Positions 1 through 7,742 of a DNA stretch of 64,000 nt are shown piece by piece. The position numbers were made by a program, and so were the translations under genes. The stretch's first letter is position 1; every line of letters starts with the position of its first letter. Under the pieces are notes generated by a model, which was not told where the DNA came from, did not search any database, and was given only the letters and a program-made list of their open reading frames with translations. The stretch spans positions 83,089 through 147,088 of the forward strand of contig CAZKEF010000012.1 in NCBI GenBank assembly GCA_964551735.1, given 5' to 3'. Source of the stretch: DAOUAT01 sp964551735. Its GTDB lineage: Bacteria; Chloroflexota; Anaerolineae; CG2-30-64-16.

Positions 1-451
1 CGTGGGCAAGTTCACGCGCGGCTTGGGCAGATTTGCCCCAGTGGACTTCTTGCCCCCGGCCGAGCTGCCGGACGACGAATATCCGTTGCTGTTGACCACG
101 GGCCGCGTGCTGTGGCACTACCATACTGGCTCCCTAACCCGGCGCGCCCAAGGCCTGGCAGCAATCTATCCCGAGGGCTTCATCGAGATGCACCCCGAGG
201 ATGCGGCACGGCTGGGCGTCGCCAGCGGTGAGCTGGTAGAAGTCTCCAGCCGCCGCGGTCAGGTGAACGTGAAGGCTGATGTCACAGAGAAGATTCAGCC
301 CGGGGTCGTGTTCATGACCTTCCATTTTGCCGAGAGCGCGGCCAACCTGCTCACCAATTCTGCCTTCGACCCGGTGGCCAAGATCCCCGAATTCAAGGCG
401 TGCGCAGTGAAGGTGGCCAGATTGCCCGCAGCGATGTGTAAGGCGTGCTAA
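1..451 (+). CDS. fdhA: Formate dehydrogenase alpha subunit, C-terminal fragment (5' end outside window)
   Basis: The readable frame enters at base 2 and ends with TAA at 449-451, giving about 149 residues. The fragment matches the molybdopterin-dinucleotide-binding C-terminal domain of the formate dehydrogenase/nitrate reductase family: a LLLTTGR strand, then WHYHTGSLTRR, then a beta-barrel with HPEDAARLGV and the FHFAESAANLLT segment typical of formate dehydrogenases. The enzyme would oxidise formate to CO2, or run in reverse, at a Mo or W bis-MGD centre. The N-terminal iron-sulfur and active-site regions, where a Cys or Sec would be found, lie outside the window. A formate channel gene follows directly, which supports formate as substrate. 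Other members of the molybdopterin family cannot be fully excluded from this domain alone. Confidence 0.85.
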   Translation, partial: VGKFTRGLGRFAPVDFLPPAELPDDEYPLLLTTGRVLWHYHTGSLTRRAQGLAAIYPEGFIEMHPEDAARLGVASGELVEVSSRRGQVNVKADVTEKIQPGVVFMTFHFAESAANLLTNSAFDPVAKIPEFKACAVKVARLPAAMCKAC

Positions 452-516
452 CCGGGATAGAGGCATCAACCGGTCTCTCGAGATGACACACCAACCGGCC
501 AAAGCCTCGATTCCGG
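452..516. repeat. REP-like palindromic element, copy 1
   Basis: Imperfect inverted repeat between fdhA and focA. The left arm (452-474) has core GAGGCATCAACCGGT and the right arm (494-516) has core ACCGGCCAAAGCCTCGATT. Three similar elements lie at 17387, 42629 and 50426, all between genes. It starts one base after the fdhA stop and could fold in RNA, so it may act as a terminator or mRNA stabiliser; that role is inferred. Confidence 0.7.
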
Positions 517-543
517 GATACTTTTCGACGAGGTGATCTTTTT

Positions 544-1404
544 ATGCCAAATGGGGAACTAACGATTGATGCTTTGATGCCGCCGCAGATGGCCGACCGG
601 GCCGAAGCGATCGGTATCAAGAAGGCGAACACGGACTTCTGGACGATGTTTGCCCTGTCCATCCTGGCCGGAGCGTTCATCGGCGCCGGTGCGATGTTCG
701 CCACCGTAGTGACCGCGGATGCAGCAGGCAAATTAAGTTACGGCGTCACCCGATTGCTGGGCGGCATTGTGTTTGCCGTTGGTCTTATCATGGTGGTTGT
801 CGCTGGCGCGGAGCTGTTCACCGGCAACAACCTGATTGTGATGGCCTGGGCCAATCGTAAGGTCAGCACGGCCAAGCTCCTGCGCAACTGGGGGATCGTG
901 TACCTCGGCAACCTGGTTGGTTCGGTGGCAACGGCAGTCCTGGTGTTCATGGGCCGGCAGTATACGTTTGGCAGTGGCGCAGTGGGCTTGCAGGCGCTCA
1001 ACACCGCGGCCACCAAAACCAGCCTGGACTTCATCCAGGCGTTAGCCTTGGGTATCATCTGTAACGCCCTGGTGTGTATTGCGGTTTGGCTGTGTTACAG
1101 CGCCCGGAGCACGACCGACAAGATCCTCTCCATCATCTTTCCGATCGCAGCGTTCGTCACCGGCGGCTTCGAGCACAGCATCGCCAATATGTACTTCATC
1201 CCAATGGGCATGTTGATTAAGGCTTTTGGGACGCCGGACTTCTGGGCCAAAGTCGGTAAGACAGCAGCAGATTACGCCAGTCTCACATGGGGCAACTTCT
1301 TCCTGGCGAACCTACTGCCCGTGACCATTGGCAACATCATTGGCGGGGCTGTGCTGGTCGGCCTGGTCTACTGGTTTGCGTTTTTGCGCCTGCGGCGCAA
1401 TTGA
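544..1404 (+). CDS. focA: Formate/nitrite transporter family channel (FocA-like)
   Basis: A 286-residue polytopic membrane protein with six hydrophobic segments and the small-residue-rich FNT pattern (AGAFIGAGAMF near residue 40; FTGNNLIVMAWANRK near residue 95, a central FNT loop). Family members are pentameric channels passing formate, nitrite or hydrosulfide. The gene lies 92 bases after formate dehydrogenase, so formate is the likely substrate. The start ATG at 544 is preceded by the purine-rich GAGGTGATC. Length is normal for the family. The direction of transport cannot be read from sequence. Confidence 0.92.
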   Translation: MPNGELTIDALMPPQMADRAEAIGIKKANTDFWTMFALSILAGAFIGAGAMFATVVTADAAGKLSYGVTRLLGGIVFAVGLIMVVVAGAELFTGNNLIVMAWANRKVSTAKLLRNWGIVYLGNLVGSVATAVLVFMGRQYTFGSGAVGLQALNTAATKTSLDFIQALALGIICNALVCIAVWLCYSARSTTDKILSIIFPIAAFVTGGFEHSIANMYFIPMGMLIKAFGTPDFWAKVGKTAADYASLTWGNFFLANLLPVTIGNIIGGAVLVGLVYWFAFLRLRRN

Positions 1405-1420
1405 TTCAGAGGAGGATAAG

Positions 1421-1648
1421 ATGCGAGGTTATGTTTTGGTACACACCCGAGCCGGCGAGGAGCGGGACGTGGTTGACCAGATCAAAGGCGTCCCAGGCGT
1501 TATTCGGGCCGATACGACCTTCGGCCCGTACGATGTTATTGTCGAGGTGGAGGCCTCTGATCTGGCCAGCATCGGCAAGCTGGTGTATGGGCGGGTCCGC
1601 GCGACACCCGGTGTTATGGATACGCTGACGTGCCTGGCCGTCGAATAA
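1421..1648 (+). CDS. Stand-alone Lrp/AsnC ligand-binding (RAM) domain protein
   Basis: A 75-residue protein starting at ATG 1421 behind AGGAGG (1409-1414). It consists only of the RAM effector-binding domain found at the C-terminus of Lrp/AsnC regulators: a beta strand (YVLVHTRAGEE), a helix (VVDQIKGVPGV), a central GPYDVIVEVEA segment and a final strand. No DNA-binding helix-turn-helix is present. Such stand-alone RAM proteins oligomerise and sense small molecules; a role in tuning the formate/hydrogen cluster is inferred only from position. It sits 16 bases after focA and is probably co-transcribed with it. Confidence 0.8.
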   Translation: MRGYVLVHTRAGEERDVVDQIKGVPGVIRADTTFGPYDVIVEVEASDLASIGKLVYGRVRATPGVMDTLTCLAVE

Positions 1649-1682
1649 GTTCGACCCCCGGCGAAGCTCAGGAGCGTGCACC

Positions 1683-2078
1683 ATGAAGCTCTGTGATGTG
1701 CTACAGGCCATAGACGGCCGACTGATCACCAAAAACACTGACCTGGACATCGAGGTCCAAATGGGTTGCGGCGCCGATCTGATGAGCGATGTGCTGGCGT
1801 TCACCCACGCGGACACGTTGCTGTTGACAGGGCTGACCAACCCGCAGGTGGTGCGCACAGCGGACATGGCCGGGATCCGGGCGATCATGTTTGTGCGGGG
1901 GAAACTCCCCCCCTCTGAAACGGTTATCCTGGCCGAGGACAAGGGCATCCCATTACTGGCTTCGAAATACACGCTCTATGAGACTTGCGGCAGGCTTTAT
2001 CGCACAGGCTTACCCAGCTGTGGCTTGTTTGAGCACAGCGTCCGGCGGTGGGAACAATACTTTGAGGGCAAGCCATGA
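1683..2078 (+). CDS. DRTGG domain protein (first of three)
   Basis: A 131-residue single-domain protein of the DRTGG family, the fold also found in phosphotransacetylase N-terminal regions and near hydrogenase operons. Visible features are MKLCDVLQAIDG, the GADLMSDVLAF loop, LTNPQVVRTADMAG and KGIPLLASKYTLYETCGRLY. It is closely similar to the protein at 18777-19178 and more distantly to that at 5981-6322. The two close copies bracket the hydrogenase/Hdr cluster, which suggests the region is one unit. The stop overlaps the start of the next gene by four bases. The biochemical role is unknown; nucleotide or phospho-ligand sensing is a guess from family context. Confidence 0.75.
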   Translation: MKLCDVLQAIDGRLITKNTDLDIEVQMGCGADLMSDVLAFTHADTLLLTGLTNPQVVRTADMAGIRAIMFVRGKLPPSETVILAEDKGIPLLASKYTLYETCGRLYRTGLPSCGLFEHSVRRWEQYFEGKP

Positions 2079-2479
2079 CGCTCCGTAAGGTCCTTATCGT
2101 CGAAGATGACCCCGATATGGCGCTGGCGCTGCGTATGCCCCTGGAGGCCAGTGGCTACGAGGTCCACGAAGCGCGTTCGGGCCTGGAAGGCCTGCAAAAG
2201 ATCCAGGAGATGCAGCCCGATCTGATCATCTTGGACGCTATGATGGAATCCAGTACGGCCGGTTTCCAGTTTTCCCTGACCTTGCGCAGCCCTGATCCGA
2301 GATCGCCATATGCAACCTACCGTCATGTTCCCTTGCTGATGGTGACAGCCATCCACACGACCACGTCGCTGCGCTTTGGGCCCGATGAGGCGTACTTGCC
2401 CGTGGATGATTTCGTGGAAAAGCCGGTTGACCCCGATGTGCTGCTGCACAAGGTGCGCACGCTGCTCAGTAGTGCGTGA
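2075..2479 (+). CDS. Single-domain response regulator (CheY-like)
   Basis: A 134-residue receiver domain with no output domain. The acidic pocket is VEDDP near residues 9-13, the phospho-acceptor is Asp54 in LIILDAMM, and the conserved Lys lies in FVEKPVDP. An insertion around SLTLRSPDPRSPY lengthens the loop after beta 3. Translation is coupled to the upstream DRTGG gene through an ATGA overlap. Together with the receiver at 2523 and the kinase at 3181 it looks like a small phosphorelay. The downstream target is unknown because no DNA-binding or enzymatic output is attached. Confidence 0.88.
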   Translation: MTLRKVLIVEDDPDMALALRMPLEASGYEVHEARSGLEGLQKIQEMQPDLIILDAMMESSTAGFQFSLTLRSPDPRSPYATYRHVPLLMVTAIHTTTSLRFGPDEAYLPVDDFVEKPVDPDVLLHKVRTLLSSA

Positions 2480-2522
2480 TTGACCCCAGCAATTGATGAT
2501 AGCCAAGTAAAGGAGACACATA

Positions 2523-2936
2523 ATGGCTAAAAAACAGCATATCCTGATCGTTGACGATGATGTGCAGGCCGTGGACACTGTGGAGACCCTGCTCCAGAGT
2601 GTCGGCTATGAAACGTCGCACGCGTATCTGTCCATGGACGGCCTGGAGCTTGCCCGGCAGGTGAAGCCGGCCCTCATCCTGCTTGATGTAATGTTCGCGG
2701 GACCACCCGGCCCCGACGGCTTCGAAGTTTCGCGCGAACTCCATGAAGACCCCGAGTTGAAGGACATCCCGGTGATCATTCTGTCGGGGCTCAAGAAGGT
2801 GATGGGCATTTCGGCCGATTTTACGCCGGACGAGACATGGATGCCCGTCAAGGCCTTCATGGAGAAACCGGTCAAACCGGCCGACCTGTTGGCTCAGATC
2901 GAAAAGATCCTCGGCCCGCGGCCGCAACTGGCATAG
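2523..2936 (+). CDS. Single-domain response regulator (CheY-like)
   Basis: A 137-residue receiver domain: acidic pair VDDDV at residues 10-14, phospho-acceptor Asp55 in LILLDVMF, conserved Ser/Thr in VIILSGLKK, and Lys in FMEKPVKP. The start ATG at 2523 follows AAGGAG (2510-2515). It resembles its upstream neighbour in lacking an output domain, and the two probably arose by duplication. Paired receivers beside one kinase suggest a branched relay, with one of them possibly a phosphate sink. Two hairpins lie directly downstream. Confidence 0.88.
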   Translation: MAKKQHILIVDDDVQAVDTVETLLQSVGYETSHAYLSMDGLELARQVKPALILLDVMFAGPPGPDGFEVSRELHEDPELKDIPVIILSGLKKVMGISADFTPDETWMPVKAFMEKPVKPADLLAQIEKILGPRPQLA

Positions 2937-2963
2937 GGACGGTTGCAGACCTCCGTCGGCGCG

Positions 2964-2981
2964 CGGGAGCGTGTGCTCCCG
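2964..2981 (+). terminator. Perfect hairpin after the second receiver gene
   Basis: CGGGAGC (2964-2970), loop GTGT, GCTCCCG (2975-2981): a 7-bp G+C-rich perfect stem 27 bases after the stop at 2936. There is no clear T-run after it, so intrinsic termination is uncertain; attenuation or 3' end protection is possible. Confidence 0.4.
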
Positions 2982-3106
2982 GGCGTAGGGACGGGGTGTG
3001 CCCGGTTAACGCAGGCTCGCCTTGCGCGACGGAAGCGTGATAGCGTCAGGTTCTCCGTTGATTCGAAGGAACCCGCCTCTACAACTGGTTTTGAACACAC
3101 CCGCAT

Positions 3107-3145
3107 GCTGTTGGTCGCGACCGGGGATCGGTCGCGACTAACAGC
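3107..3145 (+). terminator. Long hairpin in the receiver/kinase gap
   Basis: GCTGTTGGTCGCGACC (3107-3122) pairs with 3130-3145 around a 7-base loop; 15 of 16 positions are Watson-Crick and the other can form a G-U wobble. It lies 35 bases before the histidine kinase start, in a 244-base gap without other genes. No T-run follows, so it may be a repeat-derived palindrome rather than a terminator. Confidence 0.4.
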
Positions 3146-3180
3146 ACTGTAACTACCATCCGGCAGGAAGGGTCTGTGCC

Positions 3181-4299
3181 ATGTCAGGCACGACTGAGGC
3201 GCTGGAGTCGTTGATCGAGGCGGTGCGGCGCATCGTGCCGCTCGGCGCCATCTCCGCGTGGGAATTGAACCCATCTGCGGCCCAACTCACGTTGGCATGC
3301 CCGCAGGGTTCCCCAACGGCTATCCCGGCCTGCGCCATACCCGACAGCCCGCTGGCGCAGAAGGCGTTGGCCGCCGGCAGTGCGTTGGCCGCGCCAGACC
3401 GCACGGTAGCTGACCCACTCCTGACACACCTTGATGGCATGGTACTGGCCCTGCGCCTGGGAACAGCGGAACAGCCGCGGGGACTGCTCCTGATCCACAC
3501 TGTCGCGCCTTACACCTTCACCTCCGCGGAGATCACGACCCTGCAGGCGCTGTGCCGACTCGGCTCGGTCGCACTAGGGGCAGCGCAGCGCGCCGCTGAG
3601 TTAACCCGTGTTGACGCCAATCGGGATCAATTCCTCCATGTCACCACGCACGAGCTCCGATCTCCCCTGGCCGTCTCGCAAACGCTGATACGTAACGTTG
3701 TTAAAGGCTATGCCGGCCAGCTGACCGATAAACAAAAGGAGGTATTCACACGCATTTCCGGCCAGCTTGACCGCCTGGAAGGACTGGTAAACGACCTATT
3801 GGACCTGGCTGCCAGCCGGGCTATCGGCGCTGAGGCGCTCATGCCAGTCATGCTCAACGCTGCGATTGGCAGGGCAGTGCTGCTGCTGAGCCCGCACGCG
3901 GAAGAGAAAGGGGTCGCGCTCGTCCTGCAGCCCTGTCGCGAGGAACTTGTGGTTACCGCGACTGAAGATGGCCTCGACCGCATTTTCGTCAACCTGGTGG
4001 GCAACGCCATCAAGTACACCCCTGCTGGCGGCCAGGTCGCCGTGTCAGTGAGTCGCACCGACGAACTGGCGACAGTCACCGTGGCTGACACCGGGCTCGG
4101 CATCCCAGCCGAGGCCATGACGCACCTGTTTGAGGAATTCTATCGCGCACCCAACGTGCGCGCGGCCAATATCACCGGCACTGGCCTGGGTCTCATCATC
4201 GTCAAGGAGCTGGTAACGCGATTTCACGGGCAGATTGACGTACAAAGTGAGGAGAGCAAGGGCACTTCTTTCACAGTTCACCTGCCACGGCTCCGCTAA
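3181..4299 (+). CDS. Soluble GAF-type sensor histidine kinase
   Basis: A 372-residue kinase without transmembrane segments. Residues about 10-135 form a GAF-like sensor. The dimerisation/phosphoacceptor helix carries His157 in TTHELRSPL. The ATPase domain shows the N-box (NLVGNAIKYT), G1 (ADTGLGIP) and G2 (GTGLGLIIVKEL). It should autophosphorylate on His157 and pass phosphate to the two receivers just upstream. As a cytoplasmic sensor it may read redox state, a bound ligand or a protein partner of the Fdh/Hdr system; the signal is not evident. The 222 bases after it are relatively A+T-rich and probably carry the promoter of the hdr operon. Confidence 0.9.
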   Translation: MSGTTEALESLIEAVRRIVPLGAISAWELNPSAAQLTLACPQGSPTAIPACAIPDSPLAQKALAAGSALAAPDRTVADPLLTHLDGMVLALRLGTAEQPRGLLLIHTVAPYTFTSAEITTLQALCRLGSVALGAAQRAAELTRVDANRDQFLHVTTHELRSPLAVSQTLIRNVVKGYAGQLTDKQKEVFTRISGQLDRLEGLVNDLLDLAASRAIGAEALMPVMLNAAIGRAVLLLSPHAEEKGVALVLQPCREELVVTATEDGLDRIFVNLVGNAIKYTPAGGQVAVSVSRTDELATVTVADTGLGIPAEAMTHLFEEFYRAPNVRAANITGTGLGLIIVKELVTRFHGQIDVQSEESKGTSFTVHLPRLR

Positions 4300-4521
4300 G
4301 CAACACAAACCAGTCCCCTTCGACCATCCACCATTGGGCCGAGTTGTATGATATTCGTCATATCGCCATTGGCCGTGGGTAATTATACTTACAAGGGCTA
4401 TTGTTTGCGTCTGACAGCACAAGATGTGATTTGCGCGAATCTGTCCTCAAATAATTCGCACTGATCGTTAAATATTGTCCTCTCAACAACGCTGACACGG
4501 CAGATTGCAAGGAGGCGTCTC

Positions 4522-5100
4522 ATGACAACCCCTGAGATCATCGTGCTAACTGACATCAAACGCGATATGGCGTTTGGCGACCGCCTGACCCCCGCCGGAC
4601 TCGAGCTTCGTACTTGTATTCAATGTGGCACCTGCACGGCATCCTGTCCATCAGCTTCCGCGATGGACATCACCCCGCGCAAGATGTGGCGTATGGTGCA
4701 GTTGGGCATGGTCGAAGAGGTGCTGAAAAGCAAGACCATGTGGCTGTGCAGCATTTGCTATCAGTGCCAGGTGCGCTGCCCCCGCGGCATCCCCCTCACC
4801 GAGGCCATCGCTAAGCTTAAACAACTGGCGATCCAGCAGCAGGTCAAACAGTGGCGTGAGAGCACCACGTTCTACCTGGCATTCAGTGATGTTATGCGCC
4901 GTTATGGCCGGATGCGCGAGACCGAGTTCATGGCGCGTTACTTCCTCTCCACCAATCCGCTGGAGGCACTGGGGTATGCCGGAATGGGGCTCACCCTGCT
5001 ACGTCGCGGCAAGTTGCGCCCCGAGTTGCCGCGGTTGGCCGGTGAAGGCAAACTGTCCAAACTTTTCGATCGCGTGGCAGAGTTGGAGGGGCGCAGATGA
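4522..5100 (+). CDS. hdrC: Heterodisulfide reductase subunit C-like iron-sulfur protein
   Basis: A 192-residue protein with two classical [4Fe-4S] motifs, C32-x2-C35-x2-C38-x3-C42-P and C76-x2-C79-x2-C82-x3-C86-P, in a helical frame typical of HdrC. HdrC passes electrons from HdrA clusters to the active site in HdrB. The start ATG at 4522 follows AAGGAGG (4510-4516). Its stop overlaps the hdrB start by four bases, so the two are translationally coupled. In bacteria such HdrBC pairs reduce disulfide or other acceptors that are often unknown; the true substrate cannot be read here. Confidence 0.92.
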   Translation: MTTPEIIVLTDIKRDMAFGDRLTPAGLELRTCIQCGTCTASCPSASAMDITPRKMWRMVQLGMVEEVLKSKTMWLCSICYQCQVRCPRGIPLTEAIAKLKQLAIQQQVKQWRESTTFYLAFSDVMRRYGRMRETEFMARYFLSTNPLEALGYAGMGLTLLRRGKLRPELPRLAGEGKLSKLFDRVAELEGRR

Positions 5101-5966
5101 AACGCTATCTATTTTACCCCGGCTGCTCCATGGACGCCTCGGCGCTGGAATACAAGAGCGCCATGCTGGCCGTTTTTTCCGCTTTAGGTGCCGAAGTCAC
5201 TGAATTGGAGGATTGGACCTGCTGCGGCGCCAGCGTCGCCCCAGTCATGAGCGACCTGCTGGGGCTGGCGCTGCCGGCTCGCAACCTGGCTATCGCTGAG
5301 AAGATGGGCAACAGCCGGACCATGGTCGTCGGCTGCAGCGCGTGCTTCACCAGCTTTGCGCGCACCAATGCGACTGTTGCCGAACCCGCCACCTTAAGCC
5401 GGGTGAACCAGGCGCTGGTGGTAGAAAACCTCCAATACAACAACACCATCACAGTCCGCCACATGCTGGACGTGCTGGCCAACGACTTTGGCCCGGCTGC
5501 GGTTGCCGCGGTCGTCAAGCGCCCGTTGACCGGCCTGAAGGTGGCTCCCTACTACGGCTGCCAGACGGTGCGGCCGTATGCCTCGTTTGATGACGGCCAG
5601 CAGCCGTGGTCTATGGTGGCCTTGATTGAGGCCTTGGGCGCTACGGTTTACCACCACCTGCAAGAGGCGACCTGCTGTGGCACGGCACTCTTAACAACCA
5701 AGCCGGAACTAGGGCTGCGCATCGCCGGCAGCATCCTGGAGGCTGCGCAGCCGGCCGACTGCATCGTCGCCGTGTGTCCCATGTGCCACATGAACCTGGA
5801 TAGCTATCAAGACAAAGTATCGAAGGTGTTACGCAAACCGATCAAGATCCCGGTGGTGTTCTTGCCGCAACTGATCGGACTGGCCTTTGGACTCAGCGAG
5901 AAGGAACTGCTCTTCAAACGGCATGTGGTGCCGGTCGGCCCGGCGTTGGAGAAAGTGCCGGCTTGA
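5097..5966 (+). CDS. hdrB: Heterodisulfide reductase subunit B-like protein (two CCG domains)
   Basis: A 289-residue cytoplasmic protein with two cysteine-rich CCG domains. The first has YPGCS near the N-terminus, DWTCCGAS around residue 42 and CSACFTSF; the second has YYGCQTVRPY, ATCCGTALL and CPMCHMNLD. In methanogen HdrB these cysteines bind two non-cubane [4Fe-4S] clusters that split a disulfide. All key cysteines are present, so the enzyme should be active. The natural heterodisulfide CoM-S-S-CoB is not expected in a bacterium. It is coupled to hdrC by an ATGA overlap and followed by accessory genes rather than by hdrA. Confidence 0.92.
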   Translation: MKRYLFYPGCSMDASALEYKSAMLAVFSALGAEVTELEDWTCCGASVAPVMSDLLGLALPARNLAIAEKMGNSRTMVVGCSACFTSFARTNATVAEPATLSRVNQALVVENLQYNNTITVRHMLDVLANDFGPAAVAAVVKRPLTGLKVAPYYGCQTVRPYASFDDGQQPWSMVALIEALGATVYHHLQEATCCGTALLTTKPELGLRIAGSILEAAQPADCIVAVCPMCHMNLDSYQDKVSKVLRKPIKIPVVFLPQLIGLAFGLSEKELLFKRHVVPVGPALEKVPA

Positions 5967-5980
5967 TCGTTGGAGGGACC

Positions 5981-6322
5981 ATGAGACTATCCGAGATCGC
6001 CCAACAGCTTTCGCTGGAAGTCAAGGCCGGAGCCGGGAAACTCGATGTCGCGGTCACGGGGGGCTACGCCTGCGATTTGTTGAGCTATGTGATGGCGAAC
6101 GGCAAGGCGGGCGATCTTTGGATCACTATCCAGGGCCATCCAAACATCGTCGCCGTTGCCAGCTTGATCAATCTCGCAGGCATCGTCGTGGTTGAGGGCG
6201 TTAAGATCGATCCGGTAACAGTAGCGAAGGCCGACCAGGAGCGCATCCCCTTGCTGGCAACCAATGAGACGACTTACAGCGTGGCTGGCAAGCTTTACGC
6301 CTTGGGTATTCATGGCGCGTAA
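5981..6322 (+). CDS. DRTGG domain protein (second, divergent copy)
   Basis: A 113-residue DRTGG-type protein. ATG 5981 is chosen because GGAGG lies at 5972-5976; a TTG at 5963 would overlap hdrB. It keeps the family layout (MRLSEIAQQL, CDLLSYVMANG, ASLINLAGIVVVEG, RIPLLATNETTYSVAGKLY) but is only distantly related to the copies at 1683 and 18777. It is followed five bases later by an orphan HATPase. This DRTGG-HATPase-PHP gene order is also known beside clostridial and Thermotoga [FeFe] hydrogenases, where its role is not settled. Confidence 0.72.
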   Translation: MRLSEIAQQLSLEVKAGAGKLDVAVTGGYACDLLSYVMANGKAGDLWITIQGHPNIVAVASLINLAGIVVVEGVKIDPVTVAKADQERIPLLATNETTYSVAGKLYALGIHGA

Positions 6323-6327
6323 CCCCC

Positions 6328-6894
6328 ATGCGCGAGTTGAGCCTGCACATCCTGGATATCTTGCAGAACTCTGGCGAAGCGGGCGCAACCCTGGTCGAAC
6401 TCACCATCGAGGAGGACCTGGCGGCCGACCGGTTGGCTATCGTGGTGCGTGATAACGGCCGCGGCATCCCGCCTGACGTGCTGTTACACGTGTTTGATCC
6501 GTTCTTCACGAGCCGTAAGACCCGTCACGTTGGATTAGGCTTGCCCCTGCTGAAGGCAGCCGCCGAACGCTGCGAAGGTGATGTGGTGATCACATCGGAA
6601 GCGGGCGAGGGAACGACGGTTACAGCAGCTTTCCGGCACAGCCACATTGATCGGGCGCCGTTGGGCGACCTGACGGCAACACTGCTGTCGTTCATTCTGG
6701 GCGGGATATGCGATCTACATTATGTGCATCGGGTTATGGCCGGTAGACTAGGCGAGAAGGCGATCAGGGAGTTCGAGTTCCATACTGGCGAGATTAAGGC
6801 GGAACTGGGTGACGTGCCTTTGACCCATCCAGCCGTGAGGCAGTGGCTGCAAGCGTTTGTCACGGCGGGTGAGGCCGAACTCGAACGAGCCTGA
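6328..6894 (+). CDS. Orphan HATPase_c domain protein (anti-sigma/kinase-like)
   Basis: A 188-residue protein whose first 110 residues are a GHKL ATPase: N-box around HILDILQNSGEAGA, G1 (RDNGRGIP), the FDPFFTSRKTRHVGLGL lid and G2. It lacks a DHp helix or phosphoacceptor histidine, so it is not a normal sensor kinase; it may bind ATP and act on a protein partner, like the RsbW/SpoIIAB kinases. The C-terminal 75 residues, including a hydrophobic LSFILGGICD stretch, are not recognised. The neighbouring SpoIIE-like protein at 7743 would be the matching phosphatase partner, though that protein looks catalytically dead. Confidence 0.8.
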   Translation: MRELSLHILDILQNSGEAGATLVELTIEEDLAADRLAIVVRDNGRGIPPDVLLHVFDPFFTSRKTRHVGLGLPLLKAAAERCEGDVVITSEAGEGTTVTAAFRHSHIDRAPLGDLTATLLSFILGGICDLHYVHRVMAGRLGEKAIREFEFHTGEIKAELGDVPLTHPAVRQWLQAFVTAGEAELERA

Positions 6895-6971
6895 AGCCGG
6901 GAACAGGAGCATCTCTTCTGTCTCAGCCGGCCTGCGAGCACCCAACTTACCAACCTATTAGTTACCAACCC

Positions 6972-7739
6972 ATGGCTTTTTTTGCCGCCGACCTGCACTT
7001 GCACACCGTCCTCTCGGCGTGCGCCGAGAGCGAGATGTTGCCCGACCTGATCCTGGAGCGTGCGAGCGTTCTGGGGCTAGATATCATCGCTGTCACCGAC
7101 CATAACTCGGCAGAAAACGCGGCTGCGATGATCCGGGCCGCTGAAAACACTGGGATTATCGTCTGGCCGGGCATGGAGCTGCAATCACGGGAAGAGGCAC
7201 ACCTGCTATGCCTGTTCGATACGTTGGCGCAGGCGCTGCAATGGCAAGCGATCGTTTACACCAGCCTGCCGCCCTTGAAAAACAAACCCGCTATTTTTGG
7301 CCAGCAAGTGATGCTGGCGCCGGACGGCGAACCGATCGGCTACTGCGACCGGCTTCTGGCGACATCGTCGGCGCTTTCGGTGGATGAAGCCGTCGCCGGC
7401 GTGCGCGGGTTGGGTGGTTTGTGCATCCCGGCGCACGTTGACCGGCCAATGTACAGCATCATCGCAAACCTGGGCTTCATCCCGCCGGAGCTGGATATCC
7501 CGGGCGTGGAGATCTCGCACCTGCTGGGCCCGAAGGAGGCGCGTGCTCGCTTTCCGCACCTGGCGCGCTACGGGCTGATCGCCGATAGCGACGCCCATCG
7601 GCTCAGTGAGATACGCAAACGCAACACTCTGAAGATGGCGGCCCCGACGGTGGCCGAATTGGCGTTGGCGCTGGCAGGCCGGGAAGGCCGAGGCGTTTGG
7701 ATTGACGGTTTGCGCACCAACCGTGAAGGCGCCGACTGA
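6972..7739 (+). CDS. PHP domain phosphoesterase
   Basis: A 255-residue PHP (polymerase and histidinol phosphatase) protein. Metal ligands are visible in ADLHLHTVLSAC, AVTDHNSAENA, WPGMELQSREEAHLLCLF, CIPAHVDRP and GLIADSDAHRL, covering the expected PHP motifs, so it is likely an active phosphoesterase. The substrate is unknown. Its ATG at 6972 has no clear ribosome-binding site; the bases just before it (6939-6970) contain short CCAAC-type repeats resembling the octamer tracts seen elsewhere in the window. It lies in the accessory block between hdrB and hdrA. Confidence 0.85.
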   Translation: MAFFAADLHLHTVLSACAESEMLPDLILERASVLGLDIIAVTDHNSAENAAAMIRAAENTGIIVWPGMELQSREEAHLLCLFDTLAQALQWQAIVYTSLPPLKNKPAIFGQQVMLAPDGEPIGYCDRLLATSSALSVDEAVAGVRGLGGLCIPAHVDRPMYSIIANLGFIPPELDIPGVEISHLLGPKEARARFPHLARYGLIADSDAHRLSEIRKRNTLKMAAPTVAELALALAGREGRGVWIDGLRTNREGAD

Positions 7740-7742
7740 GCA